64,000 bases of DNA from Acanthamoeba sp. SK_2022b. Its lineage: Eukaryota; Discosea; Longamoebia; Acanthamoebidae. Position numbers and translations under genes: made by a program. Position 1 is the stretch's first letter. Each line of letters starts with the position of its first letter. The stretch is from assembly GCA_027943245.1 (NCBI GenBank), contig JANDJZ010000075.1:1-64000 (forward strand), in the 5' to 3' direction. Positions 11,031-23,062 of the stretch are shown here, piece by piece. The notes beneath the pieces are model-generated. The model did no database searches, was not told where the DNA came from, and saw only the letters and a program-made list of their open reading frames with translations.

Positions 11031-13041
11031 TCAGAGCACGCTATGTTGCGGCCAGGTGTTGCTATGTATGAACTTGGGAAGGGTGTCCTTATTTGGACCT
11101 TCGCACAAAAAGAGGAGGGCAAAGAAAGAGGAAAGGTTGGCAGCGCCATCTTGCCTCTCGTCATCCCTTGGGACTGCGGCGTTCGCGCACGGCGGTGGGG
11201 TCATCAGGTGTGCTGGGGATGCTCCCCCGATGCGATCCGACTGGGCTCGCCTTCTGTCGAGTGCGTTTTGTGTTAACTTTCGGGGTTGACCAAACCTGAC
11301 CGGAGAGCCGTTGGGGTGCTTGCGTACCGTCCATGAGTGAGACCTCTCTAGCGAGCTCGGTGCAAAACCGGCGCCAAACGAGAGTTGTTTCCTGTGCACG
11401 AACATTCTCCGCGGTACCTCCTCGCCTCCTCTCCTCTCCTCCTCCTCCTCTTTCTTTTCCACATCGGGTTCCTCCCCTCCATTCTCGTCGTTGTCGTCGT
11501 TGTTGCTCTGTTGGCCGCCGGCGCTCTTCTCCAGACGGAGCATCTCGAGCAGGCGCTGACGTTCGAGCATCTCCCTGGCCCGCTCCTCGGCATGGCGTTG
11601 GGCTCTCAGCTCCTTCTCCAGCTGCTCCCGCTCCCGGCGCTGCGCGAGGTCCTCCGCCGACCGACTCCGTCGTTTGGCCCGCTTGCCGCGAGCGGCGGCG
11701 CCCCCCAACCGCTCGCTGCTGGCCGCCTTCTCCCGCTTCTTGAGTGCGTACTCGTGCACTCTCTGCCGACGCTCCTCAATCTCCTTGAGCTTCCGTTGTA
11801 GTCGCTCGTCGTCCTCTGGCGGCGGCGAAGGCGACAACAGTGTTGGCGTCGGTGCCAGCCCGCCGCGCGGGCTGTCTACCTCCTCCATTTCGAAAATGTC
11901 GTCTTCGTCGTCTTCGCTCTCCTCGTCCCCGGTCCGGAGTGAGCTCTCCTCGGTGTCGCTGATGCTCTCCCGCTCCGGATGCGCCTGCTGTTGGCCCTCG
12001 CCGTTGAGCTGCGGCTGCGGCTGTTGCCCTGTCGCTTCGTCGAAGGGCACCACCACGATCGTGGGCGCCATCTCGCGGCTCGCCTTGCGAGCGATGTTGC
12101 CCTCCTTCCACTCGTCTCTCCGCCTCGCCTTCTCCACGCCGTCTACGGTCCTGGGCTCCCTCGGAGTGCTCGCCTCGCCGTCCCTTCGCTCTTCCTCGCC
12201 GACCGGCGCTTCGCTCTTTGGTGGCGGCACCGGCGTGTCTGCGGCGTCAGCTTTGCCCTTCTCGCCCATCGTCAGGCGCCGACGCACGCTCGGCACGGGC
12301 ACAGGTGGCTTCCGGTTCTCCTCCTGCTCATCGTTGTCGTCGACATCTTCGCCGTCGTCCGCGCTCTCCTCCTCCGAGGCTTTGGCCGACAACAGCGCGG
12401 CGGGGGACGGGGCAGGCTTGGGCGAGAAGTCGATGGCCGTCCGCTTGCACGTGCGCACCTTGTCCTGCCATTGGGTGAACTTGGCGGCGAGATTCTCCAG
12501 GCGTATGTTCTGGTGGTAGCGCTGGGCCTCGTCTTCCTTCGCCGCCTTGCGACGCTGCGCGACGCTGCACGAGAGGCGCGCTGACCGTCGCGTGATCTGA
12601 CACGACTTTCGGGCCTCGTGCGAGCTCTTGCGCCGTTGCTCTCGCTCGCGCCTCCGCGCGGCCTCGGGGGACAGCCCCTCCCTGCCCTGGCTCGCATCGA
12701 CGGTCTCCGAATCGCCCATGCCGGGAGAAGCAACGTCGGGCCCAGTCGAACCGACGACCGCTGCTGGTGGTGGCAGCGGCGAAGCAGGCGGCGGCTCGGA
12801 CACCGTGATCGTCAACGGCGGGGCCTGAACCGGCTCGGCGTTGGCCTCCTGATTCGGCTGCGCGAGGTCGTCCGTCGACGCTCTCTCATCGTCGTCGGCG
12901 TCGTAGGCGGCCTCGTCCGGGAAGCGGCGCGCCAGGACGTCCTGCAGCTTCTCCAGCACCTGCCTGAACGTTGGGCGCTTGCTCGGGTCTGGCTGCCAGC
13001 ACTCGACGATCAACTTCCTGTGCGTGTGGTGAGCGATACCC

Positions 13042-13100
<59 letters not shown>

Positions 13101-14434
13101 GAGAGAGAGAGAGAGAGAGAGGAGCGAATGCGTACTGGTATTCGGGCAGGCAGTCGTCGGGTAGAGCGGGGCGGGTCCCGCCGATGATCTTGGCCTCAAG
13201 CTTGCTCATCCATAGGTCCTCGGCGAAGTAGCGGTGCCGCACCAGCAGCTCGTACAGGATCACGCCGAACGAATACACGTCTGTCACATGCGCGTGGCCA
13301 CGCAGTGATGGTGAGCAAAGGAGGAAGAGAGAGAGAGAGAGAGGGTGGGGATGGCGTTCAAGGCTCGGGCGCGCACCGCTCTTCACCGAGTAGTCCTTTC
13401 CGCGGATTATCTCCGGAGCCAGCCACACTATGGGCAGGCAGCACATCACATTAACACGCGCGTGCGTGAGATTGCGGCGATGGTGATGGACGAGTGGGGA
13501 GGACACTGTGGCGTACCGGGGCAGTCGACTTTGCGGCCCACGGCCGAGAGCGCCGAGGAGGACACGCCAAAGTCGATCACCTTCGCGACGACCTTTGACC
13601 GAGAGGAGATGTCCGCCAGCTGCGCACAAGCAACGAACATTAATGAATGATTTATTTATTTCTTATAGATAAGAAATACAAATAAAGTAAAATAAATTAA
13701 TAGACGAGGGAGGCGAGCACGTGCGCACCATGATATTGGGAGTCTTGAGGTCGCGATGCATGATGGGCGGGTTCATGGAATGCAGGAAGGTCATGCCCTT
13801 CGCCACGTCCTTGGCGATCTTCAGGCGCAAGGGCCAGGTCAGCGCGGCCTCTGCAGAAAAAGGAGATTAGAAGGTTGCCGTGTGTGATGTGATGTGTGTG
13901 TAGTGCGATAAGTTGGTACCGCTCGCTTCGCTCTTGATAAAGTCCCAGAGGTTGCCGCCCTCCATGAACTCGGTCACAATGCAGCAACACGGCTCCATGG
14001 TGAACCCCTTGAGCGGCACGATGTTGGGATGCACCACGCCACTACGCCGCCGATAGGTGCCCCGCAGATAAGTCAACTCAACGCACCAGGAACGCACACC
14101 CACGCATGGACGCGCACCTCATGATCCACACTTCGTTCCTGAACTCCTCGATGGCCTTGACGGTGTCCTCCGGCGGGAGATCCTCCTCCTCGGTGAACAT
14201 CAGCTTCTTTACTGCGACCGTCTCCTCGTCGTAGTCCTCCCCCTTGGCCTTGCCCTGCGCGGACTCGTCCTCCGTGTCGGTCTCGGTCTCTGTCTCCGTG
14301 TCGGTCTCGGTCTCTGTCTCTGTCTCCGTGTCGGTCTCCAGCTCGCTCAGGTCATCCTGATCGCTCTCCGCCTCTTCGTCCCTCTGCTTCCGGTGCTTCT
14401 GCTTCTTCCTGGGCTTTCGCCAGATCGCCCTGTA

Positions 14435-14503
<69 letters not shown>

Positions 14504-14977
14504 TGTGTGTGTGTGCATGTGTTGTGTGTGTGATGTGTGTTGGTTGAACGCACACGAGCGCAAAGTTAGTGATGGTGGAGCAGTGAGGTGATGAGAATTG
14601 GGCCCACGCGCTGCCGGGTCGTGGTGGGGAGTACCTCGGCGAAGCTGCCTTTGCCGACGAGGTTGGCCAGCTGCAATTCGGCAAATTTGATGCGAGACGC
14701 CTGCAGGTGCACCATGGCCACGTCCGGGACGAGCTTGTCTAGACGCACGTAGTTGACATGGCGCGGCGTCTCGGGAGACGCTTCTGAGAAACGGAGAGGG
14801 GCGAGCAGACACAATATCGATTTGGCATGAGGCTGCTGCGGGCGGAGCCCATGCGACGATGACCATGGAGTGTACCGAGCACAGGCGCTGGCGCGTCACG
14901 CATACACGTGGCGTAGGCGCTGCTGCTCTTGAACAGGGCGCTCTGGCACTCCTGCACGACGAAATGGATGTAGACGC

Positions 14978-15063
<86 letters not shown>

Positions 15064-16444
15064 CTGGAATGGAAAATAGTAGGGGGGCACGATCTCGTTG
15101 TTCACGCAGTGCGCGCAGGGAACGAAGACGCGCACTTCCAGGCTATACCAGTCGTTGATTAGCGCGTCCACCGCGGCAAAGACGAGCAGCGAAAGCGTTT
15201 GGAAACTCTCTGCACGGCCCGCACACGCACGCACGTGCACACAGTGGCTCGACTGGTTACTTGCGTCGCAGAGCAACCCACACACAGGGAGTTGAGTTGC
15301 GCACCCTTGCGCTGCTTGTGGAGCTCCAGCCGCCGGCTCAGCCTAGCGCGGGCGTTGCGTGCCCGCTCCGCGGGACTGTCCTCGTCGCCGTCGTCGGAGG
15401 ACGAAGACGTGAAGGCCGGCTCGACCTCGCTCGCCGTGCGGATGGTGATGTTGAGCTGATTGGAGGACGGCAGGAACTCGACCAACACCTTCTCCGGGTG
15501 GTTGTGCAGAAGCAGCCTGCGACGAGCCATTTGTGCATTGGTGTGCATGAGCAGAGAGAGGTTTCTTAACCCGACCATCACCGGAAGGGGGTACCCATTG
15601 CGCCAGTACTTCTTGGCCTTCTCGAGCTTGAAGTTGAGGAGCCGCACCATCACACGCCCGAAGAAGCCCGCCGGCACAAAATTGAATCGGTACATGCGAC
15701 CGAACTCGGCTACACCGTCGCCCCGTCTGCGACGACCCATTGATATGAGCCAAATATTATTAATAAATAAATTAATAAATCTTAAACACACATACATAAA
15801 TAAATAGCCTAAGAAGGCACAGCGGCGCTGGAATAGCGGTACCGTCGCTTGGGCCAAAGTGTGTCCATGTCCTTGGGTCGCTCTTCGGCCAGAAGGCACG
15901 GAATGAGACTGACGCCGTTGTAGTCGATCCTGGCGCCGGCAGTGATCTGGGACTCGCCCGTCTCGCCGTCGGTCTCCGTGTCCGCGGGGACTTCGCGTGC
16001 AATGCGTACGTTGTCCATGGTGAAGGCAATCTCGAAGCGGTTGAGCAGCGCCAGAATGAAGGCGTGCAGCGACGCGGGGAAGTCGGGCTCGCGCCACAGC
16101 AACGGCAGGATGGAATGGTGCAGTATCCCCTGAGCCACAGACAGGTCAGCCTGGGGCACACGCACGCACACACACAACGAACAACGCCTCGACATACCTC
16201 CTTCCTGGTCACATAGCTGTGCTTGGTTGTGACGATGGAGCTCATCACGTTAGTGAGCCACTGCGGATCGAGGATGACCACGTCGGCCAGCTTTTCGTCG
16301 TCTCCAAAGTAGATGATGCTGCCAAGGTTGTGCAGCAGCGTCGTGGCGATCTCCAGCTCCTTGTTCTCGATCAGACACAGCTCTGCGCGTAGCAGTCAAT
16401 TATCGCCGTCAGTGCTGCCCTCTCCCCCAACACACACACACACA

Positions 16445-16527
<83 letters not shown>

Positions 16528-17412
16528 GCAGTCGACGTACGCGCAATGGACTTGTACTCCTCGTAGGAGATGATGGGGACCTGCACACCGCTTGAAGGGG
16601 ACTTGTCATGCGCAGCGCCGCCAGAGCCGGGCGGGGGCTGGTGCGGGAGCGGGGGTAGCAGCGCGGGTTGGTGGGCGATGCTCGAGGTCCGCTTGCCCTT
16701 GGTCTTGTGGTTGAGGATGAGACTCTCGAGGTGGAGGTAGGACTTGGGCAGAACGTCTCCTATGTGGCCCTGCGCGAGTATGGTTTCTTCGATCATGGCC
16801 TGGAGCACGTCCATTCCCTTGCCCGTCGTACAGCTCACGAACGTGATGCCCTGCACCGCCGTGGCAGCGACGTCAAATAACCAAAACCAAAACAAAAATA
16901 AAACAAAAATGAAAAATGAAAATGAAAACAAAAAATATAAAAGAGAGGGAGAGAAGGAACTGTACTCGAATGTTAGGATATCGCGACGCGCAGAACTCTT
17001 CGACGTAGTGGCGGCGCAGCTCCAGGTAGTGGTTGGTGCAGATCTTCTCGTCAATGTGCGTGCCCACCACGATCACCGCCGCATTCTTGGCGCGTGCTCG
17101 AATCGAACGCAACCTTTGAATTGTTTAACACGCACCAGCACGGTGAGCGAAAGGGGTAGAGCGAAGCGAGAGCTCCAATAGGAGGCGCACCAGAATTCGA
17201 TGCGCGAGGACTGCTCCATGTTGGGCTGGGAGACGTCGAACACGAACAGGTACAGCGAACGCTCCGATAGGAAGAACTGGTGGGTGGAATAGTAGATCTC
17301 CTGGCCTACAATTGCGACGTAAAGCGTGAGTATGCGGAACAGCACAGCGAAACCCTTCCCGACCAATAATCGACGAATTGGTCTCTCTCTCTCTCTCTGT
17401 CTGCGTGTGTGT

Positions 17413-17465
<53 letters not shown>

Positions 17466-17607
17466 ATTACCTGCAAAGTCCCAGGCAGAGAGGGTGACTT
17501 CTTTGACCTCAGCCGATGTGCCATCGTCCGAGGGCACCTTCACCGGCAAGACCCACTGTGAGATGTCGATGCCGTCGGTCGATATGTTGGTCCTACACAC
17601 ACATACA

Positions 17608-17642
<35 letters not shown>

Positions 17643-19481
17643 GAAGGCCAAGTAGCCTCAGCCAGCACGTCGACGTGGCCACGGGAGCGAGGTGAAGGGT
17701 ACCCCTGCTGGCCCTTATCGAGCGAGTCAGTCATCACCTTGCGCGGCCCCTTGCCGGTCTTTGGCGAGGAGTTGTGGCGCAGGGCCCGCAGGAGCGTAGA
17801 TTTGCCCACATTCTCCTGCCCCACCTGCAGCCGATCCCAATCCCCCCAGGCAGCAATCCAGCGATGAGCATGGGTCCCCCCAGTCCCTCGTGAACGCAGC
17901 GAGTGTACGCACCAACATGAGCTTCATACGGCTGCACGGTTCCTGCCCGTCGAGCAGCTGCCGCATGAATCGCAGGACCGCATCTTGCCCTGAAGATACC
18001 AAAACGTCAGCAAGAGAGGAGAGGGGGGCGAGGGCAGAGGTGAGGCGGACCCATGACGAGAATGGGAGCCTGTGGGTAGACGATCTCGTTGCCCTCGTAG
18101 TTGAGGTGGGTCAGGAGCGGGAGGATGGCGAGCTGGGGCGGCAGCTCGCGGATGGCGTTGTAGGAGAAGTCGAGGCTGGTGAGGTGCTTGAGCGAGCCCA
18201 CTTGAATGGGCAGCGCTGTGATCTGGTTGAGGCCTACGTCGAGCGTCACGAGCGACCTGAGCTGTGAGACGTGCGGCGGAAGCGACGAGAGCTTGTTGTT
18301 GCGGAGGTAGAGGAACTTGAGCGACGTCAGCTGCACGAGCGAGCTGGGAATCGACAGCATCAGGTTGTCGGACAAGTCCAGATACTCGAGCGCCTGCAAG
18401 TTGGAGAACGTCGACGGCAGCGTCGTCAACCCCAAATCCACTGCCCGGAGCTCGCGCAGCGTCGTCATCTGGGGCGCGGCAGGCAGGTCATGTGTGGTGT
18501 TGGAGACGCGTGGCGGTGAGGAATGGACTCAGAGGGCGCTGCGGTGGTGGAGGTGGGAGTACCATGACTTGCTGCGGGAGAGAGAAGTCGTTGAGGCGCA
18601 GACGGCTGAGGTCGAGCTTATGGAGGGCGGTGAGCCCGTTTGGCCCGCACGGCGGAAGGGCGGCGAAGTAGTTCTCGCTGAGGCTGAGCTCCTCGAGGTG
18701 GAGGAGCTTCTCGAAGAGGGACATGGGAAGTGAGTGGAAGTTATTGCCCTGCACGTCGAGCCTGCGCAGGTTGGTCAGGTAGTTGATAGACGACGGGAAG
18801 TCAAAGTTCTCGAGCGTGCGGTTGTGGGCGAGGAAGAGGTGGCGCAGCGATCCCGCGAGGCTGATCAGCGACGACGGGATCTCCTCGAAGCGGTTGTCGC
18901 GGAGGTCGAGCAGGGTGAGGTTGGTCAGCTGAGAGATCTCCTGCGGCAGCCGGTTGATGCGGTTGCCCCGCAGGTTGAGCTCGCGCAGGCTGGTAAGGGT
19001 GAAGAGCGACTTGATAACTGGGTGCTTGGCCGAGAAGGCCTTCAGCTGGTTGTACGACAGGTCGAGCACCTGGAGGCCCTTGAGGCGCTCGCTATCCAAC
19101 AGGCCCATCGACGCAATGAAGTTGTGGTCGAGACGCAGCGCTCGCAGCTCCTTCAGCCTCAGCAGGTGCCGATCGAGACCACCGCTTGGCCCCCACTGCT
19201 CCGGCTGCAGCTCCCCGCGCGTGCTCTTCATGAGCAGGCCGTGCCCGCCTGCGCCCGATGCCACATCGACCTTACGCATCAGCGAGGCCGGAAGGGCGTA
19301 CAGCTCGGAGTTGGACATGTCGAGGTCGAGCTCTTCGTCCTTCATGTCTTCGGGTCGGAAACTCTCGCGCGCGCAGAAATCGAGGATCTTGGCGCCCGAT
19401 CTCATCTCCGCCTTCTGGCCCTCCCACCTAAGGTAGTAGCCCGCCCAAAGCTTTGCGAACTTGGGCTTAATCGGCTGTGCA

Positions 19482-19548
<67 letters not shown>

Positions 19549-21922
19549 ACACACAAGCCGAATCCGTGAGAGCTCCTTCCGCGCGCGCGCACGCACACAC
19601 GCACACCACCACCACCACCACCACCACCACCACCACCACCACCACCACCACCACCACCACCACCACCACCACCACCACCACACCCACAGCATCACTCGCC
19701 GTAAGCAGTACCAGTGATTTGCCCAGTGGGAAGGCTGAGTCGTCATACACGGGATTGACATAGCCCTGTCTGTACACATCGAGGAAGCTCCACACGGACA
19801 CCTGCAGCAGGCCCGACCGTGGGTTGGAGAGAGACGGGAGGCAAGCGGATTGTAGCTGCGTTAGGGAGCTACGTACGGATCCCGTGTAGAAGTTTTCGTC
19901 GTTCTTCTGCTTCTCCGAGTTGGCGAGAAAAGTGCCGAAACGCGAGCTGTAAAGCGAGGAGGAGAGCACAGAGAAGAACGATGTGAACACACAATAGCAA
20001 TCGGGATGTTGAGTGTTACGAACCTATACACGGCGTCCATCAAAACGGTAAGGTAATCGGCAGTAAATTCCTGCACCAGACAGCGCAACCACGTGGCATC
20101 CAGCGAAATAGGAATTAGGAATTACATCCCAACTAGATATAACTAAAATTGAAAAATCAAGTCCAAATAAAGTAAATGGGAGTAGTACGAAAGCTTGCGG
20201 TCGCAGATCCCACAATTGATACACTGCGTCGAGCCACAGCAGGAATGATCCACAAAGTTGGTTGGCGTTGCGCGAAGCCGTCGCCTTCTTCTTCGTAGGT
20301 CGCTGCCCAAACTTGTGCCCTGTGTGTGGCCACACCGTCGTGCATCAGATGAAGAGAACGGGAGAGTGAATATCTCCCCAAAGCTTACCGAAACTGAGCC
20401 ACTCTTTTTCTACAAGGACGCTGAAGCCTTTCATCGTACGGTAGTAAGGATCTGCGCAACGACGCGCAAGGAAGACAATGGTTGTAGTGTGTTTCAGTCA
20501 CCCCTTTTTGGGGGGGGGGAGGGGATACGAACCTAGACATAGCTGGGCGAGGGAGGTTATTTGCTGTTCGTAGATGTTCTTGGCCACGCCTCGAATCACC
20601 AGAGGCTCGTTGGTGAGGAGCACCGACGTGGCAATCTGCATTACCGCAAGGCACAGTCACATTTCTCTCCTCTTGCATGGAATGGAGCTGGGATGACGTC
20701 AGCGGTGTGCCTTGGTGACTCGGAGGAGCTGCTTCACGCAGGTCAACCATTTTGTTTCCTTCAAATCCTCGGCCATTTCGATTGCCATAGTGTCGCGCGA
20801 GGCGCCTGCAACGAAATAAGTCCTGTTACCCACCGCGATCGCGCGCACTCACACATTCCACGTACCAGGTGAGGTGTAGCGCTTCCACTTGGGGTAGAAC
20901 TGCTTGATATAGTCAATCAGCCGCAGGAGGCTGCTGTTGACCTCCATACGGTTCATCATGCTGGCCACATGGATCTTCATCCGTTCTCTCGGCGCAAGCA
21001 CGTCCCCGGTGTGCCGCGTGAGGCTGGCCAATGGACACACGGCCAAGATGTGCAAATCCTGACGGCCACGGCCGACCGGCGGTGGTGAGCAGTAGTGCGA
21101 GCAGATGAGTGGAAGGAATCCAGACACGCACCGCGGTTCTGGGATAGAGCTTGAGGATATGCTTGAGGATGGGCTCCTTGAGCTCGATCTCGGCATGCTT
21201 GTCCGGTTTATGGCCAGTGAGGCCTCCGTGCGTGTCGTGGCACATGTGCGAGCCCACGTTGGCTGTGTAACGGAAGATCATGCCCTCCCCACCGGGGTTT
21301 TTCCAGCTGAAGGCGATCATCCTCTTGGCATAGAATATGTCTACGCAACAACAAGCACACGTGCAAAACTGGATTAGTTGTGGAAAGCATGCAGACCAAC
21401 CCTAACGGGAACGAAGAAGCACACCTGATTTGTACAGCTTGGCTTTGTTCATGGATCGTGGAATGAGGAGTTTGCACGGGTAGGTGGGGCTCTTCTTGTA
21501 CTGGGCGTTCTCGATCACCTTCCACTCGCCCTTTTCGCTGAAGCTGACGCCCTGTCGTTCCAGCTCGCGCTCGAGCGTGTAGCTGGGCCATCCGGCGAGC
21601 TCCGAAGTGATCGGGTACCGCTCGTTGTTCTGAAACGCGTAGAACTCGCGCACGGAGGTGCACGAGAAGTGCGCCTTGAGCGCCTTGAGCGCCAGCTGCT
21701 GATCGTCGCTCCGCGAGAAGTGCAGCGCCACCGACCTATACTCGCAGTGGTGAGTGGAGCAAGTGTGAGGGAAAGCATGAGCTGCGCACGCACCTGAAAT
21801 CCTTGCAGTCGACCACGATGTGAGCTCCCAGGTCTTTGTCGAAGGACGCCTTCCATCGTAGGATGAGGTTGTAGGGAATCCAGTACTTCCTATCGGCCGC
21901 CTGCGCCCAGTCGCCGCCACCA

Positions 21923-21992
<70 letters not shown>

Positions 21993-22573
21993 AGGCGTGA
22001 GTTACCACCGCGGCACGGCAGGGAGAAGGAAGGGCAGTGCCGCGCACCTCCTGGCTCAGGAACAGCCGGTAGTTGGTGAAGTGGAGGGTGCCTTTGCGCG
22101 GCAGGTCGCCTCCACCCTCCTGGCGCACGACTACCTCGCCCTCTGCCGTCTTGAGCACCTTCTCCCCAGAAAGCAGCCCTTGGCTCTCATCGATCTGCCG
22201 AGCAGCGCAGGTCCCCGAAACGATTGTTTTTGTACAAAAAATATATAATTAGTCCCAACTGCCTTTCTCATGATATCCCTCAATTTACAAGTTATTCGGA
22301 AACGAAATAAAAGCGAACTAAAAATTGTGTTAAAAAAATGCAGTGACCCTACGGGAGCTGGACAAAGAACGAAGGCGACCACAAGAGAAAGAGAAACAAA
22401 AGGGGGCGACGGTCACGCACCCCGTCGGCCGAGTAGTCGGAAGGGTTGAGCAGCGAAGCGAATCGGTCGACCTCCTCCTCTTCATCTGATCGAAACTGAT
22501 CTTCTCTGAACGATTCGAGCTCGCCCCCGCCACCCTTCGCCTTGCCCTTTCTACTACTCGCTTTCTTTTTCAT
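11031..22573 (-). CDS. Roco protein kinase: myotubularin-like, LRR, Roc, COR, kinase (pats1-like)
   Basis: Role (family knowledge): Dictyostelium Pats1 has this order and regulates cytokinesis. Seen, N to C: a GRAM-like segment ([14 protein letters not shown]), then a myotubularin fold ([29 protein letters not shown]) whose catalytic CX5R is absent. About a dozen leucine-rich repeats follow (19.3-18.0 kb). Roc has P-loop [13 protein letters not shown] as G3 and GTHID as G4. COR (ILDPQWL) lies at 16.4-15.0 kb. The kinase has [24 protein letters not shown] and APE, so it should be active. A long disordered, charged tail of about 600 residues ends at 11031, with no WD40 repeats. There are twenty or more introns, many filled with CA/GT repeats. 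My exon reading suggests 2,500-3,000 residues. ATG 22573 is the most likely start; an acceptor-like TTTTTACAG at about 22635 leaves a 5' intron possible. Confidence 0.85.
13045..13122. repeat. (CA)n(GA)n compound microsatellite in a Roco intron
   Basis: A CA run followed by a GA run, beginning close to the acceptor (minus-strand sense) of the exon encoding [12 protein letters not shown] of the kinase. A further short GA run sits at 13327-13343 in the next intron. Confidence 0.95.
14439..14541. repeat. (TG)n microsatellite forming a 3' splice site in the Roco kinase
   Basis: Uninterrupted TG from 14439 to 14502, then degenerate TG to about 14541. Read on the minus strand, the CA run ends directly in CAG, the acceptor of the exon that begins VYRAIW. 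Confidence 0.95.
14978..15061. repeat. (CT)n(GT)n compound microsatellite in a Roco intron
   Basis: A CT run of about 26 nt is followed by a GT run of about 58 nt. On the minus strand the donor GTACACAC merges with the repeat immediately after the exon ending YYFPFQ. Confidence 0.95.
16431..16525. repeat. (CA)n(CT)n(CA)n microsatellite in the Roco gene
   Basis: Three consecutive dinucleotide blocks fill most of the intron between the end of Roc and the first COR exon. Confidence 0.95.
17382..17464. repeat. (CT)n(GT)n microsatellite in the Roco gene
   Basis: It fills the intron just after the exon carrying the Roc G3 motif. The donor GTAATCC is followed at once by the AC run in minus-strand sense. 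Confidence 0.95.
17595..17642. repeat. (AC)n(AG)n microsatellite in the Roco gene
   Basis: It sits in the intron between the P-loop exon and the next Roc exon. The minus-strand acceptor GTGTAG is the end of the repeat. Confidence 0.95.
19475..19711 (-). repeat. stop-free intron with (CA)n and (CAC)n repeats in the Roco gene
   Basis: The CA run lies at about 19484-19548 and the CAC run at about 19605-19684 on the plus strand. Donor GTACTG (19711) and acceptor CACAG (19475) are both phase 0. The 237-nt intron is a multiple of three with no stop codon, so the surrounding exons stay open through it. Confidence 0.75.
21926..21990. repeat. (CA)n microsatellite in the myotubularin-like part of the Roco gene
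   Basis: About 32 CA units between the GRAM-like exon and the exon carrying the IPYNLILRW region. Confidence 0.95.
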
Positions 22574-23062
22574 TAAGCTGTCTGCCGTGTCGAGCTGACC
22601 GACGTTCGACCTCTCTTCCCTCTCGAGTGCTCCTGTAAAAATGCTATGAAAACGGCAAGTTTATAAATTCGGTCGGCCAATACCGTGGTGTGCCCTGCTC
22701 TTATGCGCCAATCGGCACGCGAACCCAGGTCTACATGGACCAGGAAAAGCCCAACGAAAAGAACCTGGAGCTTTCAGCTTCACTTTCACATCACGAACTT
22801 TCCAGCGTTGGCTGGAGGCAGGTGCGACCTCTTCGTGGGAAGATCACCCAGCGAACGAGGCGAGAACGACGATCGGCCTCTCGGTTTCGGGGGTCCTAGG
22901 TATTCCCAGGCAAGACATGTTCCACGCCGTGGAGTAACGGCGTTTCGCCCAGCCAATGGAGACCTGAGAGAGCGAAGCGGAGCAAGCGGAGTGTAGAGAA
23001 CGCGTTCGTATGCTGTACAGTGAAACAAGGTGCACGGCAAAAGGCACCTACGCGCAATGGGA
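22574..23062 (-). promoter_or_regulatory. upstream region of the Roco gene, with a TATA-like box at 22660-22667
   Basis: This 489-bp gap separates the YKT6 stop from the Roco start, both on the minus strand. TTTATAAA (palindromic) lies 87-94 nt upstream of the Roco ATG and is a fair TATA-box candidate. An acceptor-like TTTTTACAG occurs between box and ATG. No other gene is supported. Confidence 0.4.

Noticed and set aside
11031..11400. A WD40 propeller expected at the C-terminus of a Pats1-like protein
   Set aside because: The tail is disordered and charged, with no WD repeats before the stop.
19402..19779. Frames of poly-Trp, poly-His and Thr-His repeats
   Set aside because: They are translations of CA and CAC microsatellites inside a Roco intron, not genes.
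4900..21990. Possible CRISPR-like or satellite arrays
   Set aside because: The repeats are simple 2- to 5-nt microsatellites without spacers, in introns of a eukaryotic genome.
22786..23040. 84-codon minus-strand frame between Roco and YKT6
   Set aside because: Arg/Pro/Ser-rich noise, no splice link to the Roco first exon and no family match.
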